A stretch of DNA of 64,000 bases from Anderseniella sp. Alg231-50 (GTDB lineage: Bacteria > Pseudomonadota > Alphaproteobacteria > Rhizobiales > Aestuariivirgaceae), in contig NZ_LT703004.1 of assembly GCF_900149695.1 (NCBI RefSeq), positions 640,522-704,521 on the forward strand, in the 5' to 3' direction. A model generated the notes under the pieces. It was not told the origin of the DNA, did not search any database, and saw only the letters and a program-made list of their open reading frames with translations. This document shows positions 44,063 through 52,514 of this stretch, piece after piece. Numbering within the stretch: the first letter of the stretch is position 1; every line of letters starts with the position of its first letter. The translations under genes and the position numbers were made by a program.

Positions 44063-44779
44063 CTACCCGGCGACCTGCCGCATGAAATTGCGATAGAGCG
44101 TCTCCGCACAAGTCAGGAATGCCGGCATTTGTTCATCTGCCGCCGATTGCATTGTGGTCAGCCCGTCGGCTCCAAGTGCGGCCAGAAGCGCGTAGTGATA
44201 AGCGGGAACCTCGCCCCAGTTTGCCACCGTGTCAGGTTCGATCTCCGCGTGATACTGCATTGACCAGGCGTGCTTGCCGACCCGCATGGCCTGCACCTTG
44301 CAAATGTCGGAACTGGCCAGAATGGTTGCGCCTTCAGGCGCCTGTGCAACATTGACGGAATGCCACTGCAGAAACTTCTGGCAATGAGGCAAGCCTTCAA
44401 ACAACGGATCCGATTGTCCCGCTTCAGTCAGTTCGACATCAAGAATGCCGATCTCGGGCGGACGCTGCGGCCCGCATGTGCCCCCAAGCGCATCGGCAAG
44501 CAGCTGATGTCCGAGGCAAAGGCCCAGAAACGGCCGGTCAAGGTCACGCACCCATTGCCGGATCGCCGCCTTTTCGGGCACCAACCAGGGATGTTCATCC
44601 ACGTCCCAGACATCCATCGGCCCGCCCATGACCCACAAAGCGTCATAGTCTTCAAGTGGCGGGATCGGCTCGCCGGCATGAAGATTGACCGCATCCCATT
44701 CCAGCTGGTCATCCGCCAGAAAGCGCCGCAGCGAGCCGGGATGTTCGCAGTCGATATGTTGAAAGACCAAAAGGCGCAT
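44063..44779 (-). CDS. Class I glutamine amidotransferase-like protein
   Basis: 238 residues from ATG 44779 with AGGAGAG upstream. The catalytic Cys sits in FLGLCLGHQLLADALGG, the His in MQYHAEIEPD, and the acid is probably the Glu of AEIE. The oxyanion segment is LWVMGGPMDVWDVDEHPWL. This resembles stand-alone GMP-synthase-like amidotransferases, some of which hydrolyse gamma-glutamyl compounds. No synthetase partner is adjacent. Confidence 0.87.
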   Translation of the reverse strand: MRLLVFQHIDCEHPGSLRRFLADDQLEWDAVNLHAGEPIPPLEDYDALWVMGGPMDVWDVDEHPWLVPEKAAIRQWVRDLDRPFLGLCLGHQLLADALGGTCGPQRPPEIGILDVELTEAGQSDPLFEGLPHCQKFLQWHSVNVAQAPEGATILASSDICKVQAMRVGKHAWSMQYHAEIEPDTVANWGEVPAYHYALLAALGADGLTTMQSAADEQMPAFLTCAETLYRNFMRQVAG

Positions 44780-44911
44780 GAAACTCTCCTGTTCGCGACC
44801 GCATCGGCCGGCCATTGTAGAGCGCTTTACCCGACGCCCCTATGCCCAGTTGGAGGTGAAGTTGCATGTCCACCCGGCTAATGACCTGCACCTACCGGCA
44901 TCAGATAAGGA

Positions 44912-45364
44912 TCAGGCGCGTTCGTCCTTCGGCGATGCCATGACGATATAGGAAGTTATGCTGCTCACCTGCGGTACCGTGCCAAGTACCTCGGTGTGGA
45001 AGTGCTTGTAGGCAGCCAGATCGGCGACTTCGATGCGCAGCATGTACTCGACGGTTCCCGAAATGCTATGGCATTCACGCACTTGCGGCGCATTTGCCAT
45101 GACCCTTTCAAATTCCACCTGGTCAGCCTTCAAATGCCGCGACAGGCCAACGGCAACCATCACTACAAAACCACTACCCAGGACTTCCCGGTCAAGAACC
45201 GCGCGATAGCCGAGAATAGTGCCGTTTCGCTCCAGTTCCTGTACACGCCTCAAGCAGGCGGATGTGGACAATCCCACCTTGCGCGCGAGCTCAATGTTTG
45301 TGAGCCGGCCATCACGCTCCAGCTCCTGCAATATTGTCCGGTCTATTTCATCCAATCTACCCAT
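44912..45364 (-). CDS. Lrp/AsnC-family regulator
   Basis: 150 residues from ATG 45364. Helix-turn-helix: LDEIDRTILQELERDGRLTNIELARKVGLSTSACLRRVQELERNGTILGYRAVLD; the C-terminal RAM effector domain follows (VMVAVGLSRHLKADQVEFERVMANAPQVRECHSISGTVEYMLRIEVADLAAYKHF). It is divergent from a LysE exporter gene, the classical arrangement for amino-acid-responsive activation. Confidence 0.93.
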   Translation of the reverse strand: MGRLDEIDRTILQELERDGRLTNIELARKVGLSTSACLRRVQELERNGTILGYRAVLDREVLGSGFVVMVAVGLSRHLKADQVEFERVMANAPQVRECHSISGTVEYMLRIEVADLAAYKHFHTEVLGTVPQVSSITSYIVMASPKDERA

Positions 45365-45436
45365 ATATTGCACAAATACCCAATAAACGCATCAATACGC
45401 AAGCACATCGCACGCAAGCTCTCATATGATTGCGCA

Positions 45437-46051
45437 ATGATGACACTTGATCTCACAATCGCCCTTGCAGGATTTGCCTTTGTTTCGCAGATGTCGCCGG
45501 GACCCAACAATTTCATGCTGATGGCGTCCGGCATGAACTATGGCTGGCTGCGCACGCTGCCGCACATGCTGGGCATAGGCATCGGCTTTCCCGCCATGGT
45601 GGTTCTGGTCGGCCTTGGTGTCATGCAGGTGTTTGACGCCGTGCCGCACAGCTTCAGTGTCTTGCGGATTCTGAGCGTGACCTACCTTGTTTACCTGGCG
45701 TGGAAGATCGCCACGGCGCAGCCAGTGGACACTGACGCCACCAGAGAAGGCACCCGGCCGCTTTCCTTCGTTCAGGCTGCTGCGTTTCAATGGGTGAACC
45801 CCAAGACCTGGGCGATGGCGGTTACCGCCATAACCGCCTACTCACCACAGGAACGCCCTCTGGGCAGTGTTTTTTTCATCGCGCTGGTGTTTGCCGTCAT
45901 CGGCACCGTGACCATCAACTCATGGACCGTGCTCGGGCAGCAATTGCGGCACCTGCTTCGAACGCCTGCAGCCTATCGCAGCTTCAACATCTGTTGCGCG
46001 CTGGTGCTGGTGATGTCGGTCTATCCGATGCTGGTCCGGGGGTTTGAGTAA
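45437..46051 (+). CDS. LysE/RhtB-family amino-acid exporter
   Basis: 204 residues from ATG 45437 (a second ATG follows immediately). SQMSPGPNNFMLMASGMNYGWLRTLPHMLGIGIGFPAMV is the family start and FQWVNPKTWAMAVTAITAY the second signature; about six helices. It should export amino acids. The divergent Lrp/AsnC regulator 72 bases away is its probable controller. Confidence 0.92.
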   Translation: MMTLDLTIALAGFAFVSQMSPGPNNFMLMASGMNYGWLRTLPHMLGIGIGFPAMVVLVGLGVMQVFDAVPHSFSVLRILSVTYLVYLAWKIATAQPVDTDATREGTRPLSFVQAAAFQWVNPKTWAMAVTAITAYSPQERPLGSVFFIALVFAVIGTVTINSWTVLGQQLRHLLRTPAAYRSFNICCALVLVMSVYPMLVRGFE

Positions 46052-46061
46052 GCAAAGGCCG

Positions 46062-46397
46062 TCAGAGCGCGTTCTCCGTGCCCCATGCATGCAGGGCCTG
46101 CAGCACCGGTTTCAGTTTCTGGCCCTTGCCGGTCAACCGGTATTCGACCTTTGGCGGCACCACGGCGTAGACTTTCCGGCTGACCAGCCCGTCAGCCTCC
46201 AGTTCCCGCAACTGTTTTGTCAGGCTGCGCTGGGTGACAGTCCCGAGCCTGCGCTTGAGTTCGCTGAAACGCAGGGTCTGGTCGATCAGATGGTACAGGA
46301 CCAGGCCCTTCCACTTGCCACTGATCTGCTCCAGTGCGGCTTCGACAGGACAGCCGTTGCTGCAGTCATAGCGATCAAATCTCATCGGTGTCTTCAT
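46062..46397 (-). CDS. HxlR-family regulator with Cys sensor (controls ABM gene)
   Basis: 111 residues. CSNGCPVEAALEQISGKWKGLVLYHLIDQTLRFSELKRRLGTVTQRSLTKQLRELEADGLVSRKVYAVVPPKVEYRLTGKGQKL is a textbook HxlR winged helix with the N-terminal Cys (C-x3-C) used for quinone or electrophile sensing in YodB-type members. It is divergent from a quinol-monooxygenase-like gene. Confidence 0.92.
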   Translation of the reverse strand: MKTPMRFDRYDCSNGCPVEAALEQISGKWKGLVLYHLIDQTLRFSELKRRLGTVTQRSLTKQLRELEADGLVSRKVYAVVPPKVEYRLTGKGQKLKPVLQALHAWGTENAL

Positions 46398-46516
46398 CTG
46401 GGTATCTCTACAGTATACAATTTGTACCTATAGGCAAAAATTGTGCGTACTTGCCAGTAACGTCAGCAAGAAGATACACACTTGCAACCCAACATCAAGC
46501 ACAGGAAACCGCCACC
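46398..46516. promoter_or_regulatory. HxlR/ABM divergent control region
   Basis: 119 bases. GTATACAATTTGTAC at about 46411-46425 is a near-palindrome with GTA/TAC ends. Similar GTAC-containing sequence (GTGCGTACTTGCC) follows about 20 bases later. It is a plausible operator pair for the HxlR protein. Confidence 0.4.
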
Positions 46517-46804
46517 ATGTCACTCACCATTCTTGCACAGATCACGGCTGTACCCGGCAAGGAAGCGCTGGTCCGCAGCGAACTGGAAAAGCTCGTGGAC
46601 ATCACCCGTTCGGAGGACGGCTGCGAGCAGTATGACCTGCACCAGGACAATGAAAACCCGGGCCTGTTCGTGTTCTATGAAAACTGGCAAAACCGCGACC
46701 TGTGGCAACAGCACATGAACGCTCCCCATCTGGCGGCCTACATGGCTGCAACCGAGGGTGCAGTTGCCAATTTCGTGCTGAACGAATTGACAAAAGTCGC
46801 CTAG
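46517..46804 (+). CDS. Antibiotic biosynthesis monooxygenase (ABM/YgiN-like)
   Basis: 95 residues with CAGGAAA upstream. LTILAQITAVPGKEALVRSELEKLVDITRSEDGCEQYDLHQDNENPGLFVFYENWQNRDLWQQHMNAPHLAAYM is a typical single ABM dimeric alpha/beta barrel. Members oxidise quinols or act on aromatic compounds without cofactor. The divergent HxlR/YodB-like sensor supports a quinone-stress role. Confidence 0.9.
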   Translation: MSLTILAQITAVPGKEALVRSELEKLVDITRSEDGCEQYDLHQDNENPGLFVFYENWQNRDLWQQHMNAPHLAAYMAATEGAVANFVLNELTKVA

Positions 46805-46818
46805 GCACAGATGCGTGG

Positions 46819-46838
46819 AGGGGTGACGGGTCGCCCCT
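46819..46838. terminator. Bidirectional hairpin between convergent genes
   Basis: AGGGGTGAC pairs with GTCGCCCCT around a very short loop, between the ABM gene and azlD, which converge here. There is no clear T run on either side, so the terminator role is inference. Confidence 0.45.
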
Positions 46839-46864
46839 GGCGCACAGATCGGCGTCAGGACCAG

Positions 46865-47170
46865 CTAACCGTACATAAATGAAAGAGCCGCCGCGGTGAC
46901 TACACCGCTCGACATGGCGAAGAGGGGATTTTTCAGGACGAGCATGGTGACGCCGGCCGCAAGAACGGCCGCACTCACCCGCACACTCCCGCGCGCGCAT
47001 TCCGAGACAACAATTGCAACCAGCACAGATGAGGCCATTGATTTGAGGACAGTTTCCAGGCGCGGTGTCATCTCGAACAGGCTCATGAATTCCGAACCGG
47101 CAATGCGGGTTGCGTAAACCACCAGCCCCATCAGGACGATGACGAGAAATCCCGTGATGCTAGCGTCCAT
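46865..47170 (-). CDS. azlD: AzlD-family membrane subunit
   Basis: 101 residues, about three or four helices. The N-terminal FLVIVLMGLVVYATRIAGSEFM and the end of the protein fit AzlD, the small partner of AzlC in branched-chain amino acid export. It overlaps the azlC stop by 11 bases. Confidence 0.88.
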   Translation of the reverse strand: MDASITGFLVIVLMGLVVYATRIAGSEFMSLFEMTPRLETVLKSMASSVLVAIVVSECARGSVRVSAAVLAAGVTMLVLKNPLFAMSSGVVTAAALSFMYG

Positions 47171-47867
47171 GGATAAACCCGCCGATGACTCCGCCCGCCA
47201 CTGCCGCGCCGACTATGTTCCATCCGGGCGGCAGGACATGCAAACCAAGGATTGCTGTGAGAGCTGCCGCAACCGCCGGCAACCAGGTGCGTGCACCCTG
47301 CCATTCGCTCAACCAGTCTGCCAGCAGCAGCGCGGCAAAGTATGACGGCATCAAAACGTCGATACCAAAGCGGTGCAGGTCACCGAAACTGCTGCCAACC
47401 ACCGCACCGGCAGCCGTGCCGATGATCCACGCAGCCCACAATACGAGCCCGCCGCCGAGCAACCTGCCAATATCGCGCTCGTGGTTTTTGAACGCGGTGA
47501 GGCTGTCTGCAAAATTCGGATCGCTCAGCACCGCGAGGGCCGCAAGCCTCTGCGGCCGGCTGAGCCTGTTGATCCAGGGTGACAGGGAGGCGCCCAGCAA
47601 AACGAACCGCGCGCTCACCGCCAGCACCACCAGCAACAGCGAAATGATGGACGCCGACGTCCACAACTCCAGCGATGCGAACTGTGCTGCACCGGAAAAC
47701 ACAAAGACGCTCATGGTAACAACATGGGTGGCCGGCATGCCTGCGTCGATTGCCGCCACTCCGAACGCCATCCCGTATGGAATTATGAACAGGGCCAGTG
47801 CAAACATTGTCCGCATGCCGCGGCGAACGCCCGCAGCCGATATCACAACCTCACCCGTCACCTGCAT
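47160..47867 (-). CDS. azlC: AzlC-family branched-chain amino acid permease
   Basis: 235 residues with multiple helices. GMRTMFALALFIIPYGMAFGVAAIDAGMPATHVVTMSVFVFSGAAQFASLELW is the family signature near the N-terminus. It forms an export system with AzlD. The divergent CGNR regulator and its tandem operators directly upstream suggest tight control. Confidence 0.92.
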   Translation of the reverse strand: MQVTGEVVISAAGVRRGMRTMFALALFIIPYGMAFGVAAIDAGMPATHVVTMSVFVFSGAAQFASLELWTSASIISLLLVVLAVSARFVLLGASLSPWINRLSRPQRLAALAVLSDPNFADSLTAFKNHERDIGRLLGGGLVLWAAWIIGTAAGAVVGSSFGDLHRFGIDVLMPSYFAALLLADWLSEWQGARTWLPAVAAALTAILGLHVLPPGWNIVGAAVAGGVIGGFIHGR

Positions 47868-47879
47868 TGTGAAAATCCA

Positions 47880-47946
47880 TTCTAACCATTACAATAGTTA
47901 GAATAGAGATAATGAGTTGCGAGTCAACCATAACAACGGTTAGAAT
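47880..47946. promoter_or_regulatory. Tandem 21-bp repeats between azlC and CGNR gene
   Basis: Two direct copies of a 21-base sequence (AACCAT, A/T, ACAA, two variable bases, GTTAGAAT) lie at 47884-47904 and 47926-47946 and differ at three positions. They are exactly 42 bases apart, four helical turns. The first extends into a perfect palindrome TTCTAAC-N10-GTTAGAA (47880-47903). They are good candidate operators for the CGNR protein. Confidence 0.7.
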
Positions 47947-47952
47947 CTGAAC

Positions 47953-48522
47953 ATGAGTTATCAAACCCACCCGATACGCCTCATAGGCGGCCGCACCTGC
48001 CTTGACTTCCTGAACACTGCTGACTGGACACCCGGCGGCGACATTGTGGAAGAACGACTTGCATGTGCTGATGATCTGGTTGTCTGGTGCGACGCGGTCG
48101 GTCTGCGGGACCTCGTCATGCCTGGCAATGAGCGTTTGCAGAAGGATGTGCTGGAGTTTCGCAACACGCTACGCAGTATAGTCGTCGCGCTGGTTCGCGG
48201 CAACGAACCTGCCATGCCGGATATAGAAGATTTCAACAGGACCGTAACCCGGACCGAAACCTACCAGCTGATGAAGCCTGCGCGCGATGGATTGGCATTC
48301 GGTCCGCAAACCAGCTTCACCAAGGCGATCAGCCTGCTTGCCGTTTCCCTGCTCAGCGACACTCATGAGATCGGGCGGGTCAAAATGTGTCCGTCGGACA
48401 ATTGCGGCTGGCTGTTCCTTGATGAAAGCAAGAACCGGCGCCGGCAGTGGTGTGCCATGGACCTGTGCGGCAACCGGGCCAAGGCGCGCCGGCACTACCA
48501 GCGGCACGGTGTCACCCAATGA
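47953..48522 (+). CDS. CGNR zinc-finger / ABATE domain regulator
   Basis: 189 residues. The N-terminal RLIGGRTCLDFLNTADW belongs to the ABATE ligand domain. The C-terminus has the CGNR finger: VKMCPSDNCGWLFLDESKNRRRQWCAMDLCGNRAKARRHYQR, with the zinc Cys and the CGNR motif. It is divergent from azlC, with two operators directly before its start, so it probably regulates both azlCD and itself. Confidence 0.92.
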   Translation: MSYQTHPIRLIGGRTCLDFLNTADWTPGGDIVEERLACADDLVVWCDAVGLRDLVMPGNERLQKDVLEFRNTLRSIVVALVRGNEPAMPDIEDFNRTVTRTETYQLMKPARDGLAFGPQTSFTKAISLLAVSLLSDTHEIGRVKMCPSDNCGWLFLDESKNRRRQWCAMDLCGNRAKARRHYQRHGVTQ

Positions 48523-48889
48523 ACCTGCGTCAGGTAACGCCCTGATCGGGTGAAACCGCCGCAACCTCCCGGACCGACTGCAGCCATCTGGCACAGGCGC
48601 CGCGCCTGCCTGATTGAGGTGCGGTGAGAAACCAGGACTTCCGCAGATCCCAGCTTGCGGTCCAGATTGTGCGCAGGCGGCCTTCGGATTCCGGAAAGCC
48701 CGCAGCGGAACAGACAGTCATTTCGCTGAAATGGATATGCCCGCTGCGAAGGCAGAAACCGCACCGCATCTGGTCAAAGCCCGCCGCCGCTGTTCGGCCA
48801 GTTCGACAATTTGCCGATACTGCAATGCGCTGAACCAAATTGCCTGTTTCACCATGCAGCACCATTGTCTTGGCGGTCATGGCCTGAGG
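48523..48889 (-). other. Gap with a possible degenerate ORF
   Basis: On the minus strand 48530-48880 is open for 116 codons. Its end (SWDLRKSWFLTAPQSGRRGACARWLQSVREVAA) faintly resembles the last strands of a LysR effector domain, but the rest does not. It may be a remnant of a regulator or chance. I see no other gene here. Confidence 0.25.
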
Positions 48890-49315
48890 TCATGCAGCTA
48901 CGGCTTCGCGCAGCGTACCGAAATGCCGGTCCCAGCCTGCATCAATGGCGGTCAGCAGGCCAAGTGCGTCATCGCCTGCCACATCAAAGCCTTCGTGGCG
49001 CAATGACAGTCTGGTGCCGCCATGCATCTCGTCGAGCTGCCAGGTGACGGTTGTCATGTGCCCGCCCAACGGCTTGATGGTGAAAGTGTATTTCAGCCTT
49101 GAGGGCGGTTCCATTTCCAGGACAGACCCCCAGCAGATTTTCTCTGTCCCGCCGTCATCGGTCTTACCGAGCAGGGCAAACTCCGCGCCCTCGGCAAGAT
49201 CAGCGTCCGCCGGGTGAAACCAGATGGCGAGCTTGTCCTTTTCCGTCAGAAATCCCCACACGGTTTCGCGTGATGCAGTGAACATGACGGTTTTTACAAT
49301 GGTCGAGTTGGTCAT
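48890..49315 (-). CDS. AHSA1/SRPBCC-domain protein
   Basis: 141 residues: VKTVMFTASRETVWGFLTEKDKLAIWFHPADADLAEGAEFALLG is the start of an AHSA1-like START fold, and GTRLSLRHEGFD the end. These bind hydrophobic ligands. Its ATG overlaps the ArsR stop (ATGA), the usual ArsR-SRPBCC pair. Ligand unknown. Confidence 0.9.
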   Translation of the reverse strand: MTNSTIVKTVMFTASRETVWGFLTEKDKLAIWFHPADADLAEGAEFALLGKTDDGGTEKICWGSVLEMEPPSRLKYTFTIKPLGGHMTTVTWQLDEMHGGTRLSLRHEGFDVAGDDALGLLTAIDAGWDRHFGTLREAVAA

Positions 49316-49653
49316 TTACTGTTTCCTTCCGCGGCTTCGACCGCTGTCTGTAGTTTGGTGAGTTTGTCGTCCCAGAAACTGCTGAAGTAATCGAGCCAGC
49401 CGGAAACCTCCTTCAGGGCAATAGGTTCCAGGCGGTTGATGCGTTCACGGCCTCTTGCATGAACGGAAATCAGGTTGCCCTGCTCCAGTATGGTGAGATG
49501 TTTTTTGACGGCGGCCCGGGTCATGGGAAAATGCTCAGCCATGTCACCGATGGTCATCTCGCCATCGCGCAGACGAGCGAGCATTTCGCGCCTGCTCGGA
49601 TCGGCCAGTGCCCGGAAGGTGCCCTGCAGGTCTGACGGCTCGGTCTGTATCAT
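49312..49653 (-). CDS. ArsR-family repressor
   Basis: 113 residues from ATG 49653, which has GGAGAG upstream; an ATG at 49665 is possible. FRALADPSRREMLARLRDGEMTIGDMAEHFPMTRAAVKKHLTILEQGNLISVHARGRERINRL is a classic ArsR winged helix, with no metal-binding Cys. It pairs with the SRPBCC gene and sits beside strong palindromes that are probably its operator. Confidence 0.92.
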   Translation of the reverse strand: MIQTEPSDLQGTFRALADPSRREMLARLRDGEMTIGDMAEHFPMTRAAVKKHLTILEQGNLISVHARGRERINRLEPIALKEVSGWLDYFSSFWDDKLTKLQTAVEAAEGNSK

Positions 49654-49669
49654 GAAACTCTCCATTACA

Positions 49670-49709
49670 ATACCTTTTGGTATCATGTTTATATGATACC
49701 GTTTGGTAT
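49670..49709. promoter_or_regulatory. ArsR operator: nested palindromes
   Basis: ATACCTTTTGGTAT (49670-49683) and ATACCGTTTGGTAT (49696-49709) are 26 bases apart. Between them GGTATCAT / ATGATACC (49679-49700) forms a perfect 8-base inverted repeat with a 6-base spacer. This lies immediately before the ArsR start and should mediate autorepression. Confidence 0.75.
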
Positions 49710-49733
49710 TACGTCAAGGAGATTCGAAAATAC

Positions 49734-50321
49734 CTAAACTTCGGCCACCGGAGGTCCGTCTGACAGGCCGAGCAGGTCTTCCAGTACCGGACCTATGTCG
49801 ACGTTCTCCGCCCCGCCCCAGTCGGGTTGATAGGACGGCTTTCGGACCGGAAACACGGTCGTGGTCCCGTCGCTTGACCAGACGCCGTCGAAGAACAGGT
49901 CCCGTTCCTTGCGCCGGCGCGGGATGATTGCAGGCGGCCTGGACCAGTTCATGAATGTCGTACGGGCAGCCGCAATGTCACCTGCCTTCCAGCGCTTTAC
50001 CCAGGTCGCGCGGCGAATGCCGCCGGTGTTGTAATGAAACGACAGGGCTGCGCCGAACTGTTCTTCGGTAAGAGCAGAGCCGTCAAACGTTTCCGCAACC
50101 GCCGGCACATAGGTTTTGCGCAGCACCCATTCGAACACTTCAAGGCAGCGCCTGATGGTTTGCGGGTTGTCCTTGTATCTGGGAAAAACCGTGTGACCGG
50201 ATGAATTGGTGATCCCCACACTCCAGGTCCAGACACCGACGCTGTCCAGATAGGCTTCGCGCACAATCGCTTCGTGGGAAACAATCTCCTGCGCAACTCT
50301 GACTGTGACTTGGCTGCTCAC
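49734..50321 (-). CDS. Phage-type lysozyme, GH24
   Basis: 195 residues from GTG 50321. The catalytic set Glu-x8-Asp-x5-Thr is exact in HEAIVREAYLDSVGVWT, followed by WSVGITNSSGH. LTEEQFGAALSFHYNTGGIRRATWVKRWKAGD is also characteristic of GH24. There is no signal peptide and no holin or other phage gene nearby. It may be a domesticated phage or gene-transfer-agent endolysin, or have a wall-remodelling role. Confidence 0.85.
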   Translation of the reverse strand: MSSQVTVRVAQEIVSHEAIVREAYLDSVGVWTWSVGITNSSGHTVFPRYKDNPQTIRRCLEVFEWVLRKTYVPAVAETFDGSALTEEQFGAALSFHYNTGGIRRATWVKRWKAGDIAAARTTFMNWSRPPAIIPRRRKERDLFFDGVWSSDGTTTVFPVRKPSYQPDWGGAENVDIGPVLEDLLGLSDGPPVAEV

Positions 50322-50450
50322 TCGTTATCATCCGGGGTGACGCCTGCACGGCGATTTTCCCGGACACACTGATCTCATTTGGTGATGAAGATTGGGCTGC
50401 ACGATGGTCGTTTGATTGAGAAAGTGTGACGCCGACACCGGCCGCAAAGC

Positions 50451-50483
50451 AACCGGCGCCATCACCGAAATGGGGCGCCGGTT
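50451..50483 (-). terminator. Hairpin after the DUF1611-type gene
   Basis: Perfect 10-base inverted repeat (AACCGGCGCC / GGCGCCGGTT) with a 13-base loop, followed in the minus direction by GCTTTG. A probable terminator of the NTPase gene at 50505. Confidence 0.55.
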
Positions 50484-50504
50484 CAGTATTGGGGGGCAAT
50501 CTGC

Positions 50505-51575
50505 TCACGCCGCCTGGACCGCATGATGGGAAGGGCTGCGCAGCAGGTGGGCCAATGCCGGCAGAAGTTTTTCCGGATCGATGAGATCGTCGCGGGACAA
50601 AAGCCTGGTGCCGGTGACGGCTTCCGCTTCCCGCACGGCCAGGGGCGAGCGGGTCACCATTCCGGAAACCGCAAACGGGGCCAGGCCATGCTTTTGCATG
50701 ATGGACACACCGCCCACGGCACCCAGTGCATCCGGCGCCGCAAACAGGACGGTATCGAAGCGGTCCTTGATGCGGCTGTCCTTCATGATTTCGGCGGTCT
50801 CAGCCTGGAATACACCGTCGGCAATCTCGACAACCACGATTTCGGCACCGCGCGCCGCAGCGCCGCCAACGAGGGCGTCAAAACCGTCCTCGATACGTTC
50901 CAGCGGCACCTTGTAGGTGGACGCCATGCCGGCATCTGTAAAGTCGGTTACCGGCACACCTGCATCGAGAAAGGCATTGAAATCGCCGAACGCACCGGTG
51001 CCGGTCGCCTTGACGCCCTCAACGGCATATCCGGCCCGGCTGAGGCCATGGGCGAGGCTGACCGCGGCGGTTGTCTTGCCGGCGTTCATCGATGCGCCAA
51101 ACACTCCGATTACAGTTACCTGGGACGGGATTGATGCACCGGGAACGGCATAAGACGCGATGTTGATCACCTTGCCGTGCTTGTCGGTGAGCAGGCCCAG
51201 CGGGCGCAATCTGGTCGGTGTGGCCATCTTGTCATGGGCGGCTTCCATGCGCCCGGCAATGCCGCCGCCTGCCAGCATGTCGCAACCGTCATAGTCTATC
51301 TCGGCAAAACCCTCGAACTGATCCGGCGCGTAACGGTCGCCACATACGACCACCAGCAGATCACCTTTGTAGCTCACCGAGTAACGGCCCTCCGCCAGTT
51401 GCAGTTTCTTGTGCTGTCCGATGGATTCCACTTCCACAAGCACCAGGTCGCCAGCCCTGGCATTGTACAGGTCGCCACCATACCCGACTGCGTCGCGGCG
51501 GTTCACCCGCCGGGCGGTAAAGGCCCATTTTGCACTGGCTGGCACAACCTTCTGGTTGAAGATGATCTGTTTCAT
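50505..51575 (-). CDS. DUF1611-like P-loop NTPase
   Basis: 356 residues with GAGGAA upstream. A P-loop VIGVFGASMNAGKTTAAVSLAHGLSRAGYAVEGVKATGTG lies near residue 155; further blocks are VVVEIADGVFQAETAEIM and FAAPDALGAVGGVSIMQKHG. The layout fits DUF1611 / MobB-like NTP-binding proteins, some of which make or modify amino-acid derivatives. The N-terminal 140 residues form a separate unrecognised domain. Function unknown. Confidence 0.65.
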   Translation of the reverse strand: MKQIIFNQKVVPASAKWAFTARRVNRRDAVGYGGDLYNARAGDLVLVEVESIGQHKKLQLAEGRYSVSYKGDLLVVVCGDRYAPDQFEGFAEIDYDGCDMLAGGGIAGRMEAAHDKMATPTRLRPLGLLTDKHGKVINIASYAVPGASIPSQVTVIGVFGASMNAGKTTAAVSLAHGLSRAGYAVEGVKATGTGAFGDFNAFLDAGVPVTDFTDAGMASTYKVPLERIEDGFDALVGGAAARGAEIVVVEIADGVFQAETAEIMKDSRIKDRFDTVLFAAPDALGAVGGVSIMQKHGLAPFAVSGMVTRSPLAVREAEAVTGTRLLSRDDLIDPEKLLPALAHLLRSPSHHAVQAA

Positions 51576-51830
51576 GTCGGTTCCTCTGCTTTCGTGTTTA
51601 CCGCTGTTGGAGGCTGCCTGCGCAGACCCGACAACGAATGATTTCTTGCCGTCACGAGCAGAGAATGCACACCGGATTTTCGATGCGCAATCGGCTTAAC
51701 TTGTTGTTATTTCTGATTTAACCAGCGGTTCAGCTGCCTGTTATATTGGCTTCATAACCGGTTAATTTGCCATTCATCACAAGGAACGAATGCCGCCGCA
51801 ATTGTTGCTGGAAAAAAAGAAACTGGGTCG

Positions 51831-52514
51831 CTAAACCGCACCGAAACGGTAGCCGCGGCCACGGACTGTGTTGATCAGCTTGGTGTCGGCGCCGTCGTCA
51901 ATCTTGGCGCGCAGCCGCCTTATGTAGACATCCACGACATTGGTCAGCGGGTCCTGGGATACGCCCCAGACGTTCTGCAGTATCCTTGCGCGACTCAGGA
52001 CCTTGCCGGTCTCCACCATCATGAATTCCAGCAAGGCGTATTCCAGCGATGTCAGTTCAATAGTCCTGCCGTCACGCTTGACGATGAGCGCATCCCGGTC
52101 AAACGACAGGTCTTCGGCCTGCATCACGCCCTTGGCCTGTTTCATCTCGCCGGCGTCTGCCCGCCGGTCGAGGCTTTCAAGCCGGGCCAGCAGCTCATCG
52201 AAGGCAAACGGTTTTGTCATGTAGTCATCGGCGCCGAGCCTGAGGCCGCGGACAATGTCGTCGGTACTGTCCAGCGCAGTGAGCATCAGGATAGGAGTGT
52301 GATTGTTGTCCAGGCGCAACGACCGGCACACTTCACGCCCGTCAAGAGCAGGCAGCATGACATCCAGGATGATCGCATCCCATGCTCCCTTGCTGGCCGC
52401 ATCGAAGCCGGACTTTCCATCATTCTGGATATCAACCGTATGACCTTCGGCCTTCAGTCCGCGACCGAGAAACTCCACGATGCGGATATCATCTTCAATA
52501 AGCAGCAACCTCAA
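51831..52514 (-). CDS. OmpR-family response regulator
   Basis: 227 residues from TTG 52514, which overlaps the kinase stop (TTGA) and has GGAG 8 bases upstream. Receiver domain: MRLLLIEDDIRIVEFL, phospho-Asp in AIILDVMLPALDG, TALDS and the Lys of DDYMTKPFAFDELL. C-terminal winged helix: LTSLEYALLEFMMVETGKVLSRARILQNVWGVSQDPLTNVVDVYIRRLRAKI. It works with the kinase encoded upstream. Confidence 0.95.
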   Translation of the reverse strand: MRLLLIEDDIRIVEFLGRGLKAEGHTVDIQNDGKSGFDAASKGAWDAIILDVMLPALDGREVCRSLRLDNNHTPILMLTALDSTDDIVRGLRLGADDYMTKPFAFDELLARLESLDRRADAGEMKQAKGVMQAEDLSFDRDALIVKRDGRTIELTSLEYALLEFMMVETGKVLSRARILQNVWGVSQDPLTNVVDVYIRRLRAKIDDGADTKLINTVRGRGYRFGAV

